64,000 bases of DNA, from NCBI RefSeq assembly GCF_000145275.1, contig NC_014393.1, positions 4,464,001-4,528,000 on the forward strand, read 5' to 3'. Positions 42,939 to 52,650 of the stretch are shown here, one piece after another (the stretch's first letter is position 1; each line of letters begins with the position of its first letter). The notes below the pieces were generated by a model. It did not search any database, was not told the origin of the DNA, and saw nothing but the letters and a program-made list of their open reading frames with translations. A program made the translations under genes and the position numbers. This DNA comes from Clostridium cellulovorans 743B. GTDB lineage: Bacteria; Bacillota; Clostridia; Clostridiales; Clostridiaceae.

Positions 42939-43040
42939 TAAAGTGCTTTGCCATCTGTTATATATAATCTCCATAATGGATGTAATTATTATTAATTGAA
43001 ATATATATTTACTGAAGACATAGCACTAGTGTACGAAGAA

Positions 43041-43421
43041 TTATTTCTTCGCTTTAGGCTTCTTAGCACCGTATTTTGATCTAGCCTGCATTCTGTTAGC
43101 TACACCAGCACAGTCTAACGCACCTCTTACTATATGGTATCTAACACCCGGTACGTCCTTAACTCTACCACCTCTTATAAGAACAACACTATGTTCTTGT
43201 AAGTTATGGCCAACACCACCAATGTATGCTGTTACTTCATATCCATTAGTTAATCTAACTCTAGCAATTTTTCTAAGCGCTGAGTTAGGTTTCTTTGGAG
43301 TAGTAGTTTTAACAACAGTACAAACTCCTCTTTTTTGAGGGCTCGCTTTCAAAGCTGGAGCTGTTGATTTAGTTACTATGTCTTTTCTGCCTTTTCTTAC
43401 TAACTGGCTAATAGTTGGCAT
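43041..43421 (-). CDS. rpsL: 30S ribosomal protein S12
   Basis: A 126-residue decoding-centre protein. TTTPKKPNSALRKIARV and GGRVKDVPGVRYHIVRG keep the lysines whose mutation gives streptomycin resistance, so a sensitive ribosome is predicted. It starts with AGGAGGTG upstream and follows the L7Ae-like gene. Confidence 0.98.
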   Translation of the reverse strand: MPTISQLVRKGRKDIVTKSTAPALKASPQKRGVCTVVKTTTPKKPNSALRKIARVRLTNGYEVTAYIGGVGHNLQEHSVVLIRGGRVKDVPGVRYHIVRGALDCAGVANRMQARSKYGAKKPKAKK

Positions 43422-43478
43422 CTCTGCACCTCCTCTTTTATTTTTTAAATCTATATAAATATGGATTTAGCAAGGTAA

Positions 43479-43715
43479 TTATACAGTTGCGGCAGCAACG
43501 GCTCCAACTTGAATACCGCATAATCTGCCTAATTCTTTCATAGTATCAATATAAATAACCTCAATGGAGCTTTCCATAGCTAAACCTTCAATATTTTCTC
43601 TTATGTTATCATCTGAATCTTTAGCGATGTATAATTTTTTACAATTTCCGGTTTTAAGAGCTTTTATAGTTTGCTTTAAGCCCACTACTTTCTTGCCTTG
43701 AAGTCTTTCAACCAT
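43479..43715 (-). CDS. rplGB: L7Ae/L30e-family K-turn-binding ribosomal protein
   Basis: A 78-residue protein of the YbxF group, encoded just before rpsL as in Bacillus. The start is ATG 43715 (MVERLQGKKVVGLKQTIKAL), eight bases after GGAGG; upstream in-frame codons lie within the leader hairpin. The conserved core KKLYIAKDSDDN and the GRLCGIQVGAVAAATV C-terminus match the L7Ae fold. The Bacillus relatives bind RNA kink-turns. A strong promoter and a 14-bp hairpin precede it, so it heads the str operon. Confidence 0.9.
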   Translation of the reverse strand: MVERLQGKKVVGLKQTIKALKTGNCKKLYIAKDSDDNIRENIEGLAMESSIEVIYIDTMKELGRLCGIQVGAVAAATV

Positions 43716-43740
43716 TTCCACTGCCTCCATTAACATTACT

Positions 43741-43772
43741 GTTACAGAGAATATCGAAATACTCTCTGTAAC
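43741..43772 (-). promoter_or_regulatory. UUCG-capped 14-bp hairpin in the leader of the L7Ae-like gene
   Basis: Arms 43741-43754 and 43759-43772 pair over 14 bp with one G-U; in the mRNA the loop is UUCG, an extra-stable tetraloop. It starts about a dozen bases after the predicted transcript start and ends 25 bases before the start codon. No U-run follows on either strand, so it is not a normal terminator. Confidence 0.75.
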
Positions 43773-43790
43773 AATTAACACACAAAATGT

Positions 43791-43819
43791 ATTTTATCAT
43801 TTTACAAACCTTGTGTCAA
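43791..43819 (-). promoter_or_regulatory. Promoter of the str operon
   Basis: TTGACA (43819-43814) and TAAAAT (43796-43791) on the minus strand are 17 bp apart, just after the rpoC stop codon. Confidence 0.8.
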
Positions 43820-43835
43820 CATAACAATTTTTTTG

Positions 43836-46800
43836 CTATTCCTCTATTGCGATTTCTGTTTCTCGTGCAACATCGATACTTATGTTCTTATATCTCTTCA
43901 TTCCTGTTCCAGCTGGAATTAACTTACCGATAATTACATTTTCCTTCAATCCTAATAATGGATCTACTTTTCCCTTTATTGCAGCATCAGTAAGAACTCT
44001 AGTTGTTTCTTGGAATGATGCAGCTGATAAGAATGAATCTGTAGCAAGAGCAGCTTTTGTGATACCTAAAAGGGAAACTATTCCTTTTGCAGGTTCTTGA
44101 TTATTCGCTATTGCATTTTCATTTACTTCAGCATAATCATACATATCTATCATTGTTCCTGGTAACAATTCAGTATCCCCAGAATCATCTATCTTAACTT
44201 TTCTTGTCATTTGTTTTACTACAACTTCAAGATGCTTATCATTGATATCAACACCTTGTAGTCTATAAACCTTTTGAACTTCTGATAATAAGTAATTCTT
44301 AACAGCTTTGACACCCTTAATTCTGATTATATCATGTGGGTTAACAGAACCTTGTGTTATTTCATCACCAGCTTCTATAACATCACCATTAACTACTCTT
44401 ATTGATGATCCAAACGGAATATCATATGTTGCTTCTTCACCATCATTGCCAACAACAATTACAGTTCTCTTCTTTTTAGTTTCTTCGTATTTAACTGTAC
44501 CTGCAATCTCACTTACAATAGCAAGACCCTTTGGCTTTCTAGCTTCGAACAATTCTTCAACTCTAGGAAGACCTTGAGTTATATCGGCTCCGGCAACACC
44601 ACCAGTATGGAACGTTCTCATTGTAAGCTGAGTACCTGGTTCACCGATAGATTGAGCCGCTACTATACCAACCGCTTCACCTATATTAACCTTTTGACCT
44701 GTAGCCATATCCATACCATAGCATTTTGCACAAACTCCATGTTTAGATTTACATGTAAATACAGATCTTATTCTTACTTTCTTTACTCCTCTTTTTTCAA
44801 TCTTTTCAGCAAGAGGAACATCAACATAAGAATTTTTAGCTGCAAGTACTTCTCCACTTTCTGGATCAACTACATCTTCAGCCATATACCTACCAGCTAA
44901 TCTTTCATGTAATGGTTCGATTACTTCATTTCCTTCTTTGATTTCTACTACTTCGAAACCTTCATCATCACCACAATCTTCACTTCTTACGATAACATCT
45001 TGGCTTACATCAACAAGTCTTCTTGTTAAGTAACCTGAGTCAGCCGTTTTTAGTGCTGTATCGGCGTTACCTTTTCTAGCTCCGTGAGTAGATATAAAGT
45101 ATTCTAATACGTCTAGACCTTCTCTGAAGGAAGATTTGATTGGACGTTCTATGATTTTACCTGATGGGCTCGCCATAAGTCCTCTCATACCTGCAAGTTG
45201 TTTAATCTGAGACTTAGAACCTCTGGCTCCGGAATCTGCCATCATGAATATTGGATTGAACTTATCAAGGTTAGCCATAAGTGCATCCGCAACCTTTTCA
45301 GTAGTTTCAGTCCATTTTTCTATAACTTTTTCATATCTTTCATCTTCTGAAATAAAACCTCTTCTGAACATCTTTTCAATCTTATCAACAGTAGTTTCTG
45401 CTTCATGCATTAATTCCTTCTTTTGAGGTGGAACTGTCATATCTGAAGTAGAAACTGTGATAGCTCCTATTGTTGAATAGTGATATCCTGTAGCTTTGAT
45501 TTTATCAAGCATCGTTGATGTTTTCGTTGGTCCATATTTTTGATAACATTTTTCTATAATATTTCCTAAATTCTTTTTACTTACAAGGAAATCTATTTCT
45601 AATTTCAACTCATTACCTGGAATTGTTCTATCAACAAAACCTAAATTTTGAGGAATTGATTCATTAAAAATTATCTTACCACAAGTAGTTTCTATATTAC
45701 CTTTTATAACCTTACCATCAATTACTTTTTGCAGTCTTACTTTAATTCTTGCATTAATAGCTATATCTCCATTTTGGTAAGCCATTAATACTTCATCAGT
45801 GTTAGTAAAGAATTTACCTTCTCCCTTAGCTCCTTCTTTTTCTAGAGTTAAGTAATATGATCCTAAAACCATATCCTGAGTAGGAACTGAAACTGGCTTT
45901 CCATCAGATGGCTTCATTATATTATGAGCCGCTAACATTAAGAATCTAGCTTCAGCTTGAGCCTCAACAGATAAAGGTAAGTGAACAGCCATCTGGTCAC
46001 CATCAAAGTCAGCATTATATGCTGAACATGTAAGTGGGTGAAGTTTTATAGCTCTTCCTTCAACTAGTACTGGTTGGAAAGCTTGAATACCAAGTCTATG
46101 AAGCGTAGGCGCACGGTTAAGTAGTACTGGATGATCTTGAATAACTTCTTCTAAGACATCCCACACTTGTGGCTGAACTCTTTCAACCATTCTCTTAGCA
46201 CTCTTAATATTGTGAGCAGCATTACTTTCAACTAACTTCTTCATAACAAATGGTTTGAATAATTCAAGTGCCATTTCCTTTGGAAGACCACATTGATACA
46301 TCTTAAGTTCTGGTCCAACAACAATAACAGATCTACCTGAGTAGTCAACACGTTTTCCAAGAAGGTTTTGTCTAAATCTACCTTGCTTACCTTTAAGCAT
46401 ATCTGATAAAGATTTAAGAGGCCTATTTCCTGGTCCTGTAACTGGTCTACCTCTTCTACCATTATCGATTAGAGCATCTGCTGCTTCTTGAAGCATTCTC
46501 TTCTCGTTTCTAACTATTATATCTGGTGCTCCTAAATCAAGAAGCTTTTTAAGTCTGTTATTTCTATTTATAACTCTTCTATATAAGTCATTTAAATCTG
46601 ATGTAGCAAATCTTCCACCGTCTAATTGAACCATTGGTCTTAAATCTGGTGGTATAACTGGTATTACATCACTTATCATCCAAGATGGCTTATTACCAGA
46701 CTTTCTAAAAGATTCTACAACTTCAAGTCTTCTGATAATTCTAACCTTCTTTTGTCCTGAACTTTGAATCAACTCTTCTTTAAGTTCTTTAGATAGGCTT

Positions 46801-47354
46801 TCTAAGTCAAGTTCTTCTAGAAGTACTTTAACTGATTCTGCACCCATACCTGCTTCAAAGCTATCGTATCCGTACTTATCAATTGCTTCTCTATATTCCT
46901 TCTCAGTTAGAAGTTGTTTCTTTAATAATGGGGTTTCCTTTGGCTTTAATACTACATAAGATGCAAAGTATAAAATCTTTTCAAGAGCTCTTGGAGACAT
47001 ATCTAAAATTAATCCCATTCTTGATGGAATACCTTTAAAATACCAAATGTGAGAAACTGGGGCAGCAAGTTCTATATGCCCCATTCTTTCACGTCTTACT
47101 TTTGATTTTGTAACCTCAACTCCGCAACGGTCACAAACAATCCCCTTATATCTAACTCTTTTATACTTACCACAATGACACTCCCAATCCTTCATTGGTC
47201 CGAATATTCTTTCACAGAATAAACCATCCTTTTCTGGTTTTAGAGTTCTATAGTTTATTGTTTCTGGTTTTTTAACCTCACCTCTTGACCACTCTCTAAT
47301 CTTTTCAGGTGAAGCCAATCTAATTTGTAATGCATCAAAATTATTTAATTCCAA
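43836..47354 (-). CDS. rpoC: RNA polymerase beta' subunit
   Basis: A 1172-residue catalytic subunit. The start is TTG 47354, eight bases after GGAGG. The N-terminal zinc site uses Cys59, Cys61, Cys74 and Cys77. The active-site NADFDGDQMAVH binds the catalytic Mg, and the second zinc site is in the CKSKHGVCAKCYG region. The length is typical for Firmicutes, without the large insertion of proteobacteria. It follows rpoB after 19 bases. Confidence 0.98.
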   Translation of the reverse strand: MELNNFDALQIRLASPEKIREWSRGEVKKPETINYRTLKPEKDGLFCERIFGPMKDWECHCGKYKRVRYKGIVCDRCGVEVTKSKVRRERMGHIELAAPVSHIWYFKGIPSRMGLILDMSPRALEKILYFASYVVLKPKETPLLKKQLLTEKEYREAIDKYGYDSFEAGMGAESVKVLLEELDLESLSKELKEELIQSSGQKKVRIIRRLEVVESFRKSGNKPSWMISDVIPVIPPDLRPMVQLDGGRFATSDLNDLYRRVINRNNRLKKLLDLGAPDIIVRNEKRMLQEAADALIDNGRRGRPVTGPGNRPLKSLSDMLKGKQGRFRQNLLGKRVDYSGRSVIVVGPELKMYQCGLPKEMALELFKPFVMKKLVESNAAHNIKSAKRMVERVQPQVWDVLEEVIQDHPVLLNRAPTLHRLGIQAFQPVLVEGRAIKLHPLTCSAYNADFDGDQMAVHLPLSVEAQAEARFLMLAAHNIMKPSDGKPVSVPTQDMVLGSYYLTLEKEGAKGEGKFFTNTDEVLMAYQNGDIAINARIKVRLQKVIDGKVIKGNIETTCGKIIFNESIPQNLGFVDRTIPGNELKLEIDFLVSKKNLGNIIEKCYQKYGPTKTSTMLDKIKATGYHYSTIGAITVSTSDMTVPPQKKELMHEAETTVDKIEKMFRRGFISEDERYEKVIEKWTETTEKVADALMANLDKFNPIFMMADSGARGSKSQIKQLAGMRGLMASPSGKIIERPIKSSFREGLDVLEYFISTHGARKGNADTALKTADSGYLTRRLVDVSQDVIVRSEDCGDDEGFEVVEIKEGNEVIEPLHERLAGRYMAEDVVDPESGEVLAAKNSYVDVPLAEKIEKRGVKKVRIRSVFTCKSKHGVCAKCYGMDMATGQKVNIGEAVGIVAAQSIGEPGTQLTMRTFHTGGVAGADITQGLPRVEELFEARKPKGLAIVSEIAGTVKYEETKKKRTVIVVGNDGEEATYDIPFGSSIRVVNGDVIEAGDEITQGSVNPHDIIRIKGVKAVKNYLLSEVQKVYRLQGVDINDKHLEVVVKQMTRKVKIDDSGDTELLPGTMIDMYDYAEVNENAIANNQEPAKGIVSLLGITKAALATDSFLSAASFQETTRVLTDAAIKGKVDPLLGLKENVIIGKLIPAGTGMKRYKNISIDVARETEIAIEE

Positions 47355-47373
47355 GGGTTCATCCTCCCTTCAA

Positions 47374-50300
47374 TTAGTCTTCTTCGTTAAAATCTTCTAT
47401 TTCAAAGTCATCTTTTAATCCGTCTAATGGAAGTTCTTCATAGTCTAAATCTATATCCATTTCTTCTTTAAAGAAATCATCCTGTAAGTCAATATCTTCT
47501 TCTGATGGTAAATCAGTGTCCGCAGGAACGCCATTTTCTATTCCTTCTATATTAACTTCTAAATCTTCTAATTCTTCATCAACTGATTCTTTTAATTGAA
47601 TTTCCTCATTATCACTTGTTAATACTCTAACATCTAAGCATAATGCCTGTAATTCCTTTATAAGAACCTTAAATGATTCTGGAAGACCTGGTTCTGGAAT
47701 ATTTTCTCCTTTAACAATTGCTTCATAAGTTTTAACTCTTCCTACAACGTCATCGGATTTAACAGTTAGAATTTCTTGCAGTGTATGTGCTGCTCCATAA
47801 GCCTCTAGGGCCCAAACTTCCATTTCTCCAAATCTCTGGCCACCGAATTGTGCTTTACCTCCAAGTGGTTGTTGAGTAACTAAGGAGTATGGACCTGTAG
47901 ATCTAGCATGAATCTTATCATCAACCAAATGAGCCAACTTTAAGATATACATATATCCAACAGTAACTCTATTATCAAAAGGTTCTCCAGTTCTACCATC
48001 ATATAGTACTGTTTTACCATCTCTAGCATAACCAGCTTCTTCTAATTGATCTTCAATTTCTTCTTCAGTTGCTCCGTCAAATACTGGTGTCGCAATATGC
48101 CATCCCTTATTTGCAGCAGCCCATCCAAGATGAACTTCAAGTACCTGCCCGATATTCATACGAGAAGGAACGCCTAGAGGATTTAAGCATATTTGAAGTG
48201 GCCTACCATCTGGTAAGAATGGCATATCTTCTTCTGGTAATACTCTTGAGATAACCCCTTTATTACCGTGTCTACCAGCCATTTTATCTCCAACTGATAT
48301 TTTTCTTTTTTGAGCAATATAACATCTTACAAGTTGATTAACTCCTGGTGGTAATTCATCACCATTTTCTCTTGTAAATATCTTAACATCAACGATGATA
48401 CCAGCTTCTCCATGAGGTACTCTTAATGACGTATCTCTAACTTCTCTTGCTTTTTCACCGAAGATAGCTCTTAAAAGTCTTTCTTCTGCAGTAAGTTCAG
48501 TTTCCCCTTTTGGTGTAACTTTCCCAACAAGGATATCTCCTGACCTTACCTCTGCACCTATTCTAATTATTCCACTGTCATCTATATCTTTAAGTGCATC
48601 TTCACCAACATTTGGTATGTCTCTTGTTATTTCTTCTGGTCCTAGTTTAGTGTCTCTAGCTTCACATTCATATTCTTCAATGTGTATAGAAGTAAATACA
48701 TCATCTCTAACTAATTGTTCAGAAATTAGCATCGCATCTTCATAATTGTAACCTTCCCAAGTGATAAAGCCCATTCTTATATTTTTTCCAAGAGCTATTT
48801 CTCCTAAGTCCGTAGATGGACCATCTGCTAATACTGCACCCGCTTCAACTTTTTCGCCTTTAACAACGATAGGTCTTTGGTTGATACATGTACTTTGGTT
48901 GGTTCTTTTGAACTTTAACAGTTTATAACTATCAAGTTTTCCATCTTCATCTCTCTTAACTTTAACAAGGTCTGCACTAACATACACAACTTCACCAGCA
49001 TGAATAGCTTTAGGAAGCACCCCTGAGTCAACAGCAGCCTTATATTCTATACCAGTACCAACAATAGGTGCTTGTGGTTTTAATAATGGAACTGCCTGAC
49101 GTTGCATGTTTGAACCCATCAGTGCTCTTGATGCGTCGTCATTTTCTAAGAATGGTATCATAGCTGTAGCAACAGATACTAATTGTCTCGATGAAACATC
49201 CATTAAATCAACATCATGTTTTGATACTACCAACACATCTTCACCATCTCTGACAGTGATTTTACTGTTAACAAAATATCCATTTTCATCCAGTTGTTCA
49301 TTTGCCTGAGCAACAACTAATGCATCTTCTTCATCAGCTGTAAAGTATCTTATTTCTTCGGTTACTCTACCTTCTTTTTTATCTACAACTCTATAACAAG
49401 TTTCAATAAATCCATAATCATTAACCTTTGCATATGTAGCTAAAGAATTAATAAGACCTATGTTTGGACCTTCTGGTGTTTCTATTGGACACATTCTTCC
49501 ATAATGTGAGTGATGAACGTCTCTAACTTCGAAACCAGCTCTTTCTCTCGAAAGACCTCCTGGTCCTAATGCAGATAATCTTCTCTTATGTGTAAGTTCT
49601 CCTAATGGATTCGTTTGATCCATGAATTGTGATAACTGTGAACTACCAAAGAATTCTTTGATAGCAGCAGCAACTGGTCTTGTATTTATTAATGCTTGTG
49701 GCGTTATTGCTTCTTGATCTTGAACAGTCATTCTTTCCTTGACTACTCTTTCCATCCTTGAAAGACCTATTCTGAATTGATTTTGAAGAAGTTCTCCAAC
49801 TGCTCTAAGTCTTCTATTTCCTAAATGGTCTATATCATCAACATTTCCTACACCATAAGGTAATCCGATTTCATAGTTAACAGTCGCTAATATGTCATCT
49901 TTTACAATATGCTTAGGAATTAATTTGTGTATATTTTTCTTGATTTCAGCTTTTTGCTCTTCTTCGTCTGTATATTGATCAAGTATTTCTCTAAGGGTTG
50001 GATAATGTACTAACTCTTTGACATTTATCTTAGTAGGATCAAAGTTAACATGTGACTTTATGTCTACAAAATTATTACCTATTACCTTTAATGTCTTATC
50101 TTCTACTTGAATAATAACTTCATTTATTCCAAGGTTTTGAATTTCTACAGCCTTTTCTCTTTCTATCTTTGTTCCTTTCTCAACAAGTATTTCACCTGTT
50201 TCAGGATTTACAATATCTTCAGCTGCTGTTTGGTTAGCTATTCTTAGTGAAAGAGCTAACTTCTTATTGAACTTATATCTACCTACTCTAGATAAATCAT

Positions 50301-51093
50301 ATCTTTTAGGATCAAAGAATAGCGTATTTATAAGTTCTACTGCACTTTCTACAGTCGGAGGTTCGCCTGGTCTCAATCTCTTATAGATTTCAAGTAAGGC
50401 ATCTTCTCTAGACTTAACACTATCTTTTTCCATAGTAGCTTTTAGTCTTTCTTCTTCACCAAGGAAGTCTATTACTTCAGCGTCAGTTCCATATCCCATT
50501 GCTCTTACTAACATTGTGATCGGAAGCTTTCTAGTTTTATCAATTCTTACATAAATTACGCTGTTAGAATCTGTTTCATACTCTAACCATGCTCCTCTAT
50601 TTGGTATTACTGTAGAGGAATATAGTTTTTTACCAGTTTTGTCTACAGTGTAATTGTAGTACGTTCCTGGAGATCTAACTAATTGTGATACTACAACTCT
50701 TTCTGCACCATTAATAATAAAGGTACCTTGTTCAGTCATTAATGGGAAATCTCCCATGAAAACTTCTTGCTCTTTAACTTCACCGGTTTCCTTATTTAGT
50801 AATCTTACTGTTACTTTTAATGGTGCTGCATAAGTAGCGTCTCTTTCCTTGCATTCTTCAACAGAATACTTGATGTTTTCCATGTCTAATTTGTAGCCTA
50901 CAAACTCAAGTACAAGATTACCAGTGTAGTCTTGTATTGGATTTACGTCATCAAAGATTTCTTGAAGACCTTCATCTAAAAACCACTTATAGGAATCCAC
51001 TTGAATTTCTATAAGATTTGGCATTTTGCCTACTTCTACTTGTTTTGAGAAGCTCATTCTGGTTCTTTTACCAACTTGGACAGGATGTACCAT
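47374..51093 (-). CDS. rpoB: RNA polymerase beta subunit
   Basis: A 1239-residue subunit with the rifampicin pocket intact (LSQFMDQTNPLGELTHKRRL then SALGPGG), so rifampicin sensitivity is predicted. Downstream are GEKAREVRDTSLRVPHGE and KMAGRHGNKGV near the active centre. The C-terminus is a long acidic tail rich in Glu/Asp (about the last 75 residues), as in other clostridia. AAGGGGTG precedes the ATG. It has its own promoter behind the rplL terminator. Confidence 0.98.
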   Translation of the reverse strand: MVHPVQVGKRTRMSFSKQVEVGKMPNLIEIQVDSYKWFLDEGLQEIFDDVNPIQDYTGNLVLEFVGYKLDMENIKYSVEECKERDATYAAPLKVTVRLLNKETGEVKEQEVFMGDFPLMTEQGTFIINGAERVVVSQLVRSPGTYYNYTVDKTGKKLYSSTVIPNRGAWLEYETDSNSVIYVRIDKTRKLPITMLVRAMGYGTDAEVIDFLGEEERLKATMEKDSVKSREDALLEIYKRLRPGEPPTVESAVELINTLFFDPKRYDLSRVGRYKFNKKLALSLRIANQTAAEDIVNPETGEILVEKGTKIEREKAVEIQNLGINEVIIQVEDKTLKVIGNNFVDIKSHVNFDPTKINVKELVHYPTLREILDQYTDEEEQKAEIKKNIHKLIPKHIVKDDILATVNYEIGLPYGVGNVDDIDHLGNRRLRAVGELLQNQFRIGLSRMERVVKERMTVQDQEAITPQALINTRPVAAAIKEFFGSSQLSQFMDQTNPLGELTHKRRLSALGPGGLSRERAGFEVRDVHHSHYGRMCPIETPEGPNIGLINSLATYAKVNDYGFIETCYRVVDKKEGRVTEEIRYFTADEEDALVVAQANEQLDENGYFVNSKITVRDGEDVLVVSKHDVDLMDVSSRQLVSVATAMIPFLENDDASRALMGSNMQRQAVPLLKPQAPIVGTGIEYKAAVDSGVLPKAIHAGEVVYVSADLVKVKRDEDGKLDSYKLLKFKRTNQSTCINQRPIVVKGEKVEAGAVLADGPSTDLGEIALGKNIRMGFITWEGYNYEDAMLISEQLVRDDVFTSIHIEEYECEARDTKLGPEEITRDIPNVGEDALKDIDDSGIIRIGAEVRSGDILVGKVTPKGETELTAEERLLRAIFGEKAREVRDTSLRVPHGEAGIIVDVKIFTRENGDELPPGVNQLVRCYIAQKRKISVGDKMAGRHGNKGVISRVLPEEDMPFLPDGRPLQICLNPLGVPSRMNIGQVLEVHLGWAAANKGWHIATPVFDGATEEEIEDQLEEAGYARDGKTVLYDGRTGEPFDNRVTVGYMYILKLAHLVDDKIHARSTGPYSLVTQQPLGGKAQFGGQRFGEMEVWALEAYGAAHTLQEILTVKSDDVVGRVKTYEAIVKGENIPEPGLPESFKVLIKELQALCLDVRVLTSDNEEIQLKESVDEELEDLEVNIEGIENGVPADTDLPSEEDIDLQDDFFKEEMDIDLDYEELPLDGLKDDFEIEDFNEED

Positions 51094-51268
51094 TAGCTTT
51101 CACCCCTTGTATAAACTAAAATAACCAATAAACACCCCTGTCTTTTTAAAAGTGTCATTGGATTGCATACATTGTCATTTTCATATTCTTGACTTAAATT
51201 TTTCATTTAATACTTTGTATTAAAAATTCATTTCAATGTGTTATTTTCACACACCAATGCAATTTAAT

Positions 51269-51297
51269 ATTCTATCATAATACTACAGAACAGTCAA
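51269..51297 (-). promoter_or_regulatory. rpoB promoter
   Basis: TTGACT (51297-51292) and TAGAAT (51274-51269) on the minus strand are 17 bp apart. The transcript would start near 51262. Confidence 0.7.
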
Positions 51298-51371
51298 CAA
51301 TTATTTATATTTTAGTTTAATCTATAATTGTCTTACAAGTTTTTATTACATAGTTTTAAGCTTGTTTTCTA

Positions 51372-51405
51372 GAATAAAAAAAGGCACATTTTACTGTGCC
51401 TTTTT
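51372..51405 (-). terminator. Terminator after rplL
   Basis: AAAAAGGCACA (51378-51388) pairs perfectly with TGTGCCTTTTT (51395-51405). On the minus strand it runs into TTTTTTTATTC, 11 bases after the rplL stop. It limits readthrough into rpoB. Confidence 0.92.
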
Positions 51406-51415
51406 ATTTTTAAAA

Positions 51416-51775
51416 CTATTGTAATTCTACAACAGCTCCTACTTCTTCTAACTTAGCTTTCATTGCATCAGCTTCTTCCTTAGAAACTCCTTCTTTAAGA
51501 GCCTTTGGAACACCATCAACTAATTCTTTAGCTTCTTTTAAGCCAAGACCAGTTAATTCTCTAACAACTTTGATAACTTTGATTTTTTCTTTAGCTTCTT
51601 TTAATACTACGTTGAATTCAGTCTTTTCTTCAGCAGCAGCTGGAGCAGCTCCGCCAACTACAGCTACAGGAGCAGCAGCGCTTACGCCAAATTCCTCTTC
51701 ACAAGCTGTTACTAATTCGTTTAATTCTAAAACTGTCATATTTTTTATAGCTTCAATTATTTGATTCTTATCCAT
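51416..51775 (-). CDS. rplL: 50S ribosomal protein L7/L12
   Basis: A 119-residue stalk protein. The N-terminal dimerisation domain (about 1-32), an Ala/Pro hinge (about 36-50, with AAAPVAVVGGAAPAAAEE) and the C-terminal factor-binding domain ending KLEEVGAVVELQ are all clear. It is 48 bases behind rplJ; the terminator directly downstream fits its need for high expression. Confidence 0.98.
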   Translation of the reverse strand: MDKNQIIEAIKNMTVLELNELVTACEEEFGVSAAAPVAVVGGAAPAAAEEKTEFNVVLKEAKEKIKVIKVVRELTGLGLKEAKELVDGVPKALKEGVSKEEADAMKAKLEEVGAVVELQ

Positions 51776-51823
51776 TAAAGTGCACCTCCGAATTTATATC
51801 TAAATTAATTTGATTATTTTTAA

Positions 51824-52330
51824 TTAAGCTTCTGATTGTTTCTTTTCTTCGATAGCTTTTAACAAGTATGCGAAGTTTGATATTGGAGCCTTGAAGCTTC
51901 CAAGAAGTTTTGCAATAAGAACTTCTCTTGATGGTATGTTTGCAAGTTTTTTGATAGTTTCTGTATCATAAACTGTACCTTCAACAACACCAGCTTTTAA
52001 TTCAAATGATTTGTGTTCTTTTGCGAAATCATTTAATATTCTTGCAGGAGCTGTAGCTTCTTCGTAACCGAATGCTATAGCTATTGGTCCTGTTAAGAAT
52101 GGATCTAAACCTTCGATACCAGCCTCTTTAGCAGCTAATGCTACTAGTGTGTTTTTGTAAATTTTATACTCAACACCAGCTTCTCTACAAGCCTTTCTTA
52201 ATGCTGTATCAGCTTCAGCAGTATTACCTTGATATTGAGCTAAAACTAATCCTTTTGAATTAACTAGCTTTTCTTTTATCTCAGCAACTTTTTCTTGTTT
52301 AGCTATTCTATTTTTGCTTATCACTTCCAC
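51824..52330 (-). CDS. rplJ: 50S ribosomal protein L10
   Basis: A 168-residue stalk base that carries the L7/L12 dimers. The start is GTG 52330, seven bases after GGAGGTGG. The N-terminal rRNA-binding domain has KGLVLAQYQG, and FLTGPIAIAFGYE lies in the centre. The C-terminal helix binds L12. The L10-leader attenuator upstream indicates autogenous control by the L10-L12 complex. Confidence 0.97.
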   Translation of the reverse strand: MEVISKNRIAKQEKVAEIKEKLVNSKGLVLAQYQGNTAEADTALRKACREAGVEYKIYKNTLVALAAKEAGIEGLDPFLTGPIAIAFGYEEATAPARILNDFAKEHKSFELKAGVVEGTVYDTETIKKLANIPSREVLIAKLLGSFKAPISNFAYLLKAIEEKKQSEA

Positions 52331-52344
52331 TGTGTGTCCACCTC

Positions 52345-52510
52345 CTCACAGTCTATATAAACTGTTTTATATAATTAAAGGTCTCTCCGTAGACGCACGA
52401 AGAGACCTTTATATACTAAATAATATATATATCGTCTTCCTCGGCAGGTTGTATAACGTTACACCATAAGGTACCTACTTTCTACGGAAAGTTATTTACT
52501 TAATCAACGC
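52345..52510 (-). ncRNA. L10 leader RNA
   Basis: The leader contains the conserved L10-binding features: GTAGAAAGTAGGT, then after a stem CCTGCCGAGGAAG, matching the known Firmicute L10 leader by eye. A terminator-type hairpin lies between this domain and rplJ, so binding of L10-L12 probably controls readthrough. Confidence 0.85.
52369..52410 (-). terminator. Attenuator hairpin of the L10 leader
   Basis: AAAGGTCTCT (minus 52410-52401) pairs perfectly with AGAGACCTTT (52386-52377), a 10-bp stem with a 14-base loop, followed by AATTATAT. It lies directly before the rplJ ribosome binding site. Confidence 0.85.
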
Positions 52511-52514
52511 TAAT

Positions 52515-52544
52515 ATTATATCAGCGATAAAACAACCTTGTCAA
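52515..52544 (-). promoter_or_regulatory. rplJ-rplL promoter
   Basis: TTGACA (52544-52539), 18 bp, TATAAT (52520-52515) on the minus strand, just ahead of the L10 leader. The stretch between this and rplA (52545-52650) holds only a weak CTAATC/GATTAG hairpin. Confidence 0.85.
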
Positions 52545-52650
52545 CAACTTTCTTAACCATTCTTACATTTTATGAGTTTTTCTTACATACTGTAAAATCT
52601 ACTCATTATTTGTAAGCCCCTTATAAATATAAGAGTCTCTAATCTTATGA

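Larger units (their letters stand above)
51094..51415 (-). other. rplL-rpoB intergenic region
   Basis: This 322-base gap holds the rplL terminator, the rpoB promoter and a leader of about 170 bases with a perfect 8-bp hairpin (TTTAATAC/GTATTAAA, about 51207-51225). I see no gene in it. Confidence 0.7.
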
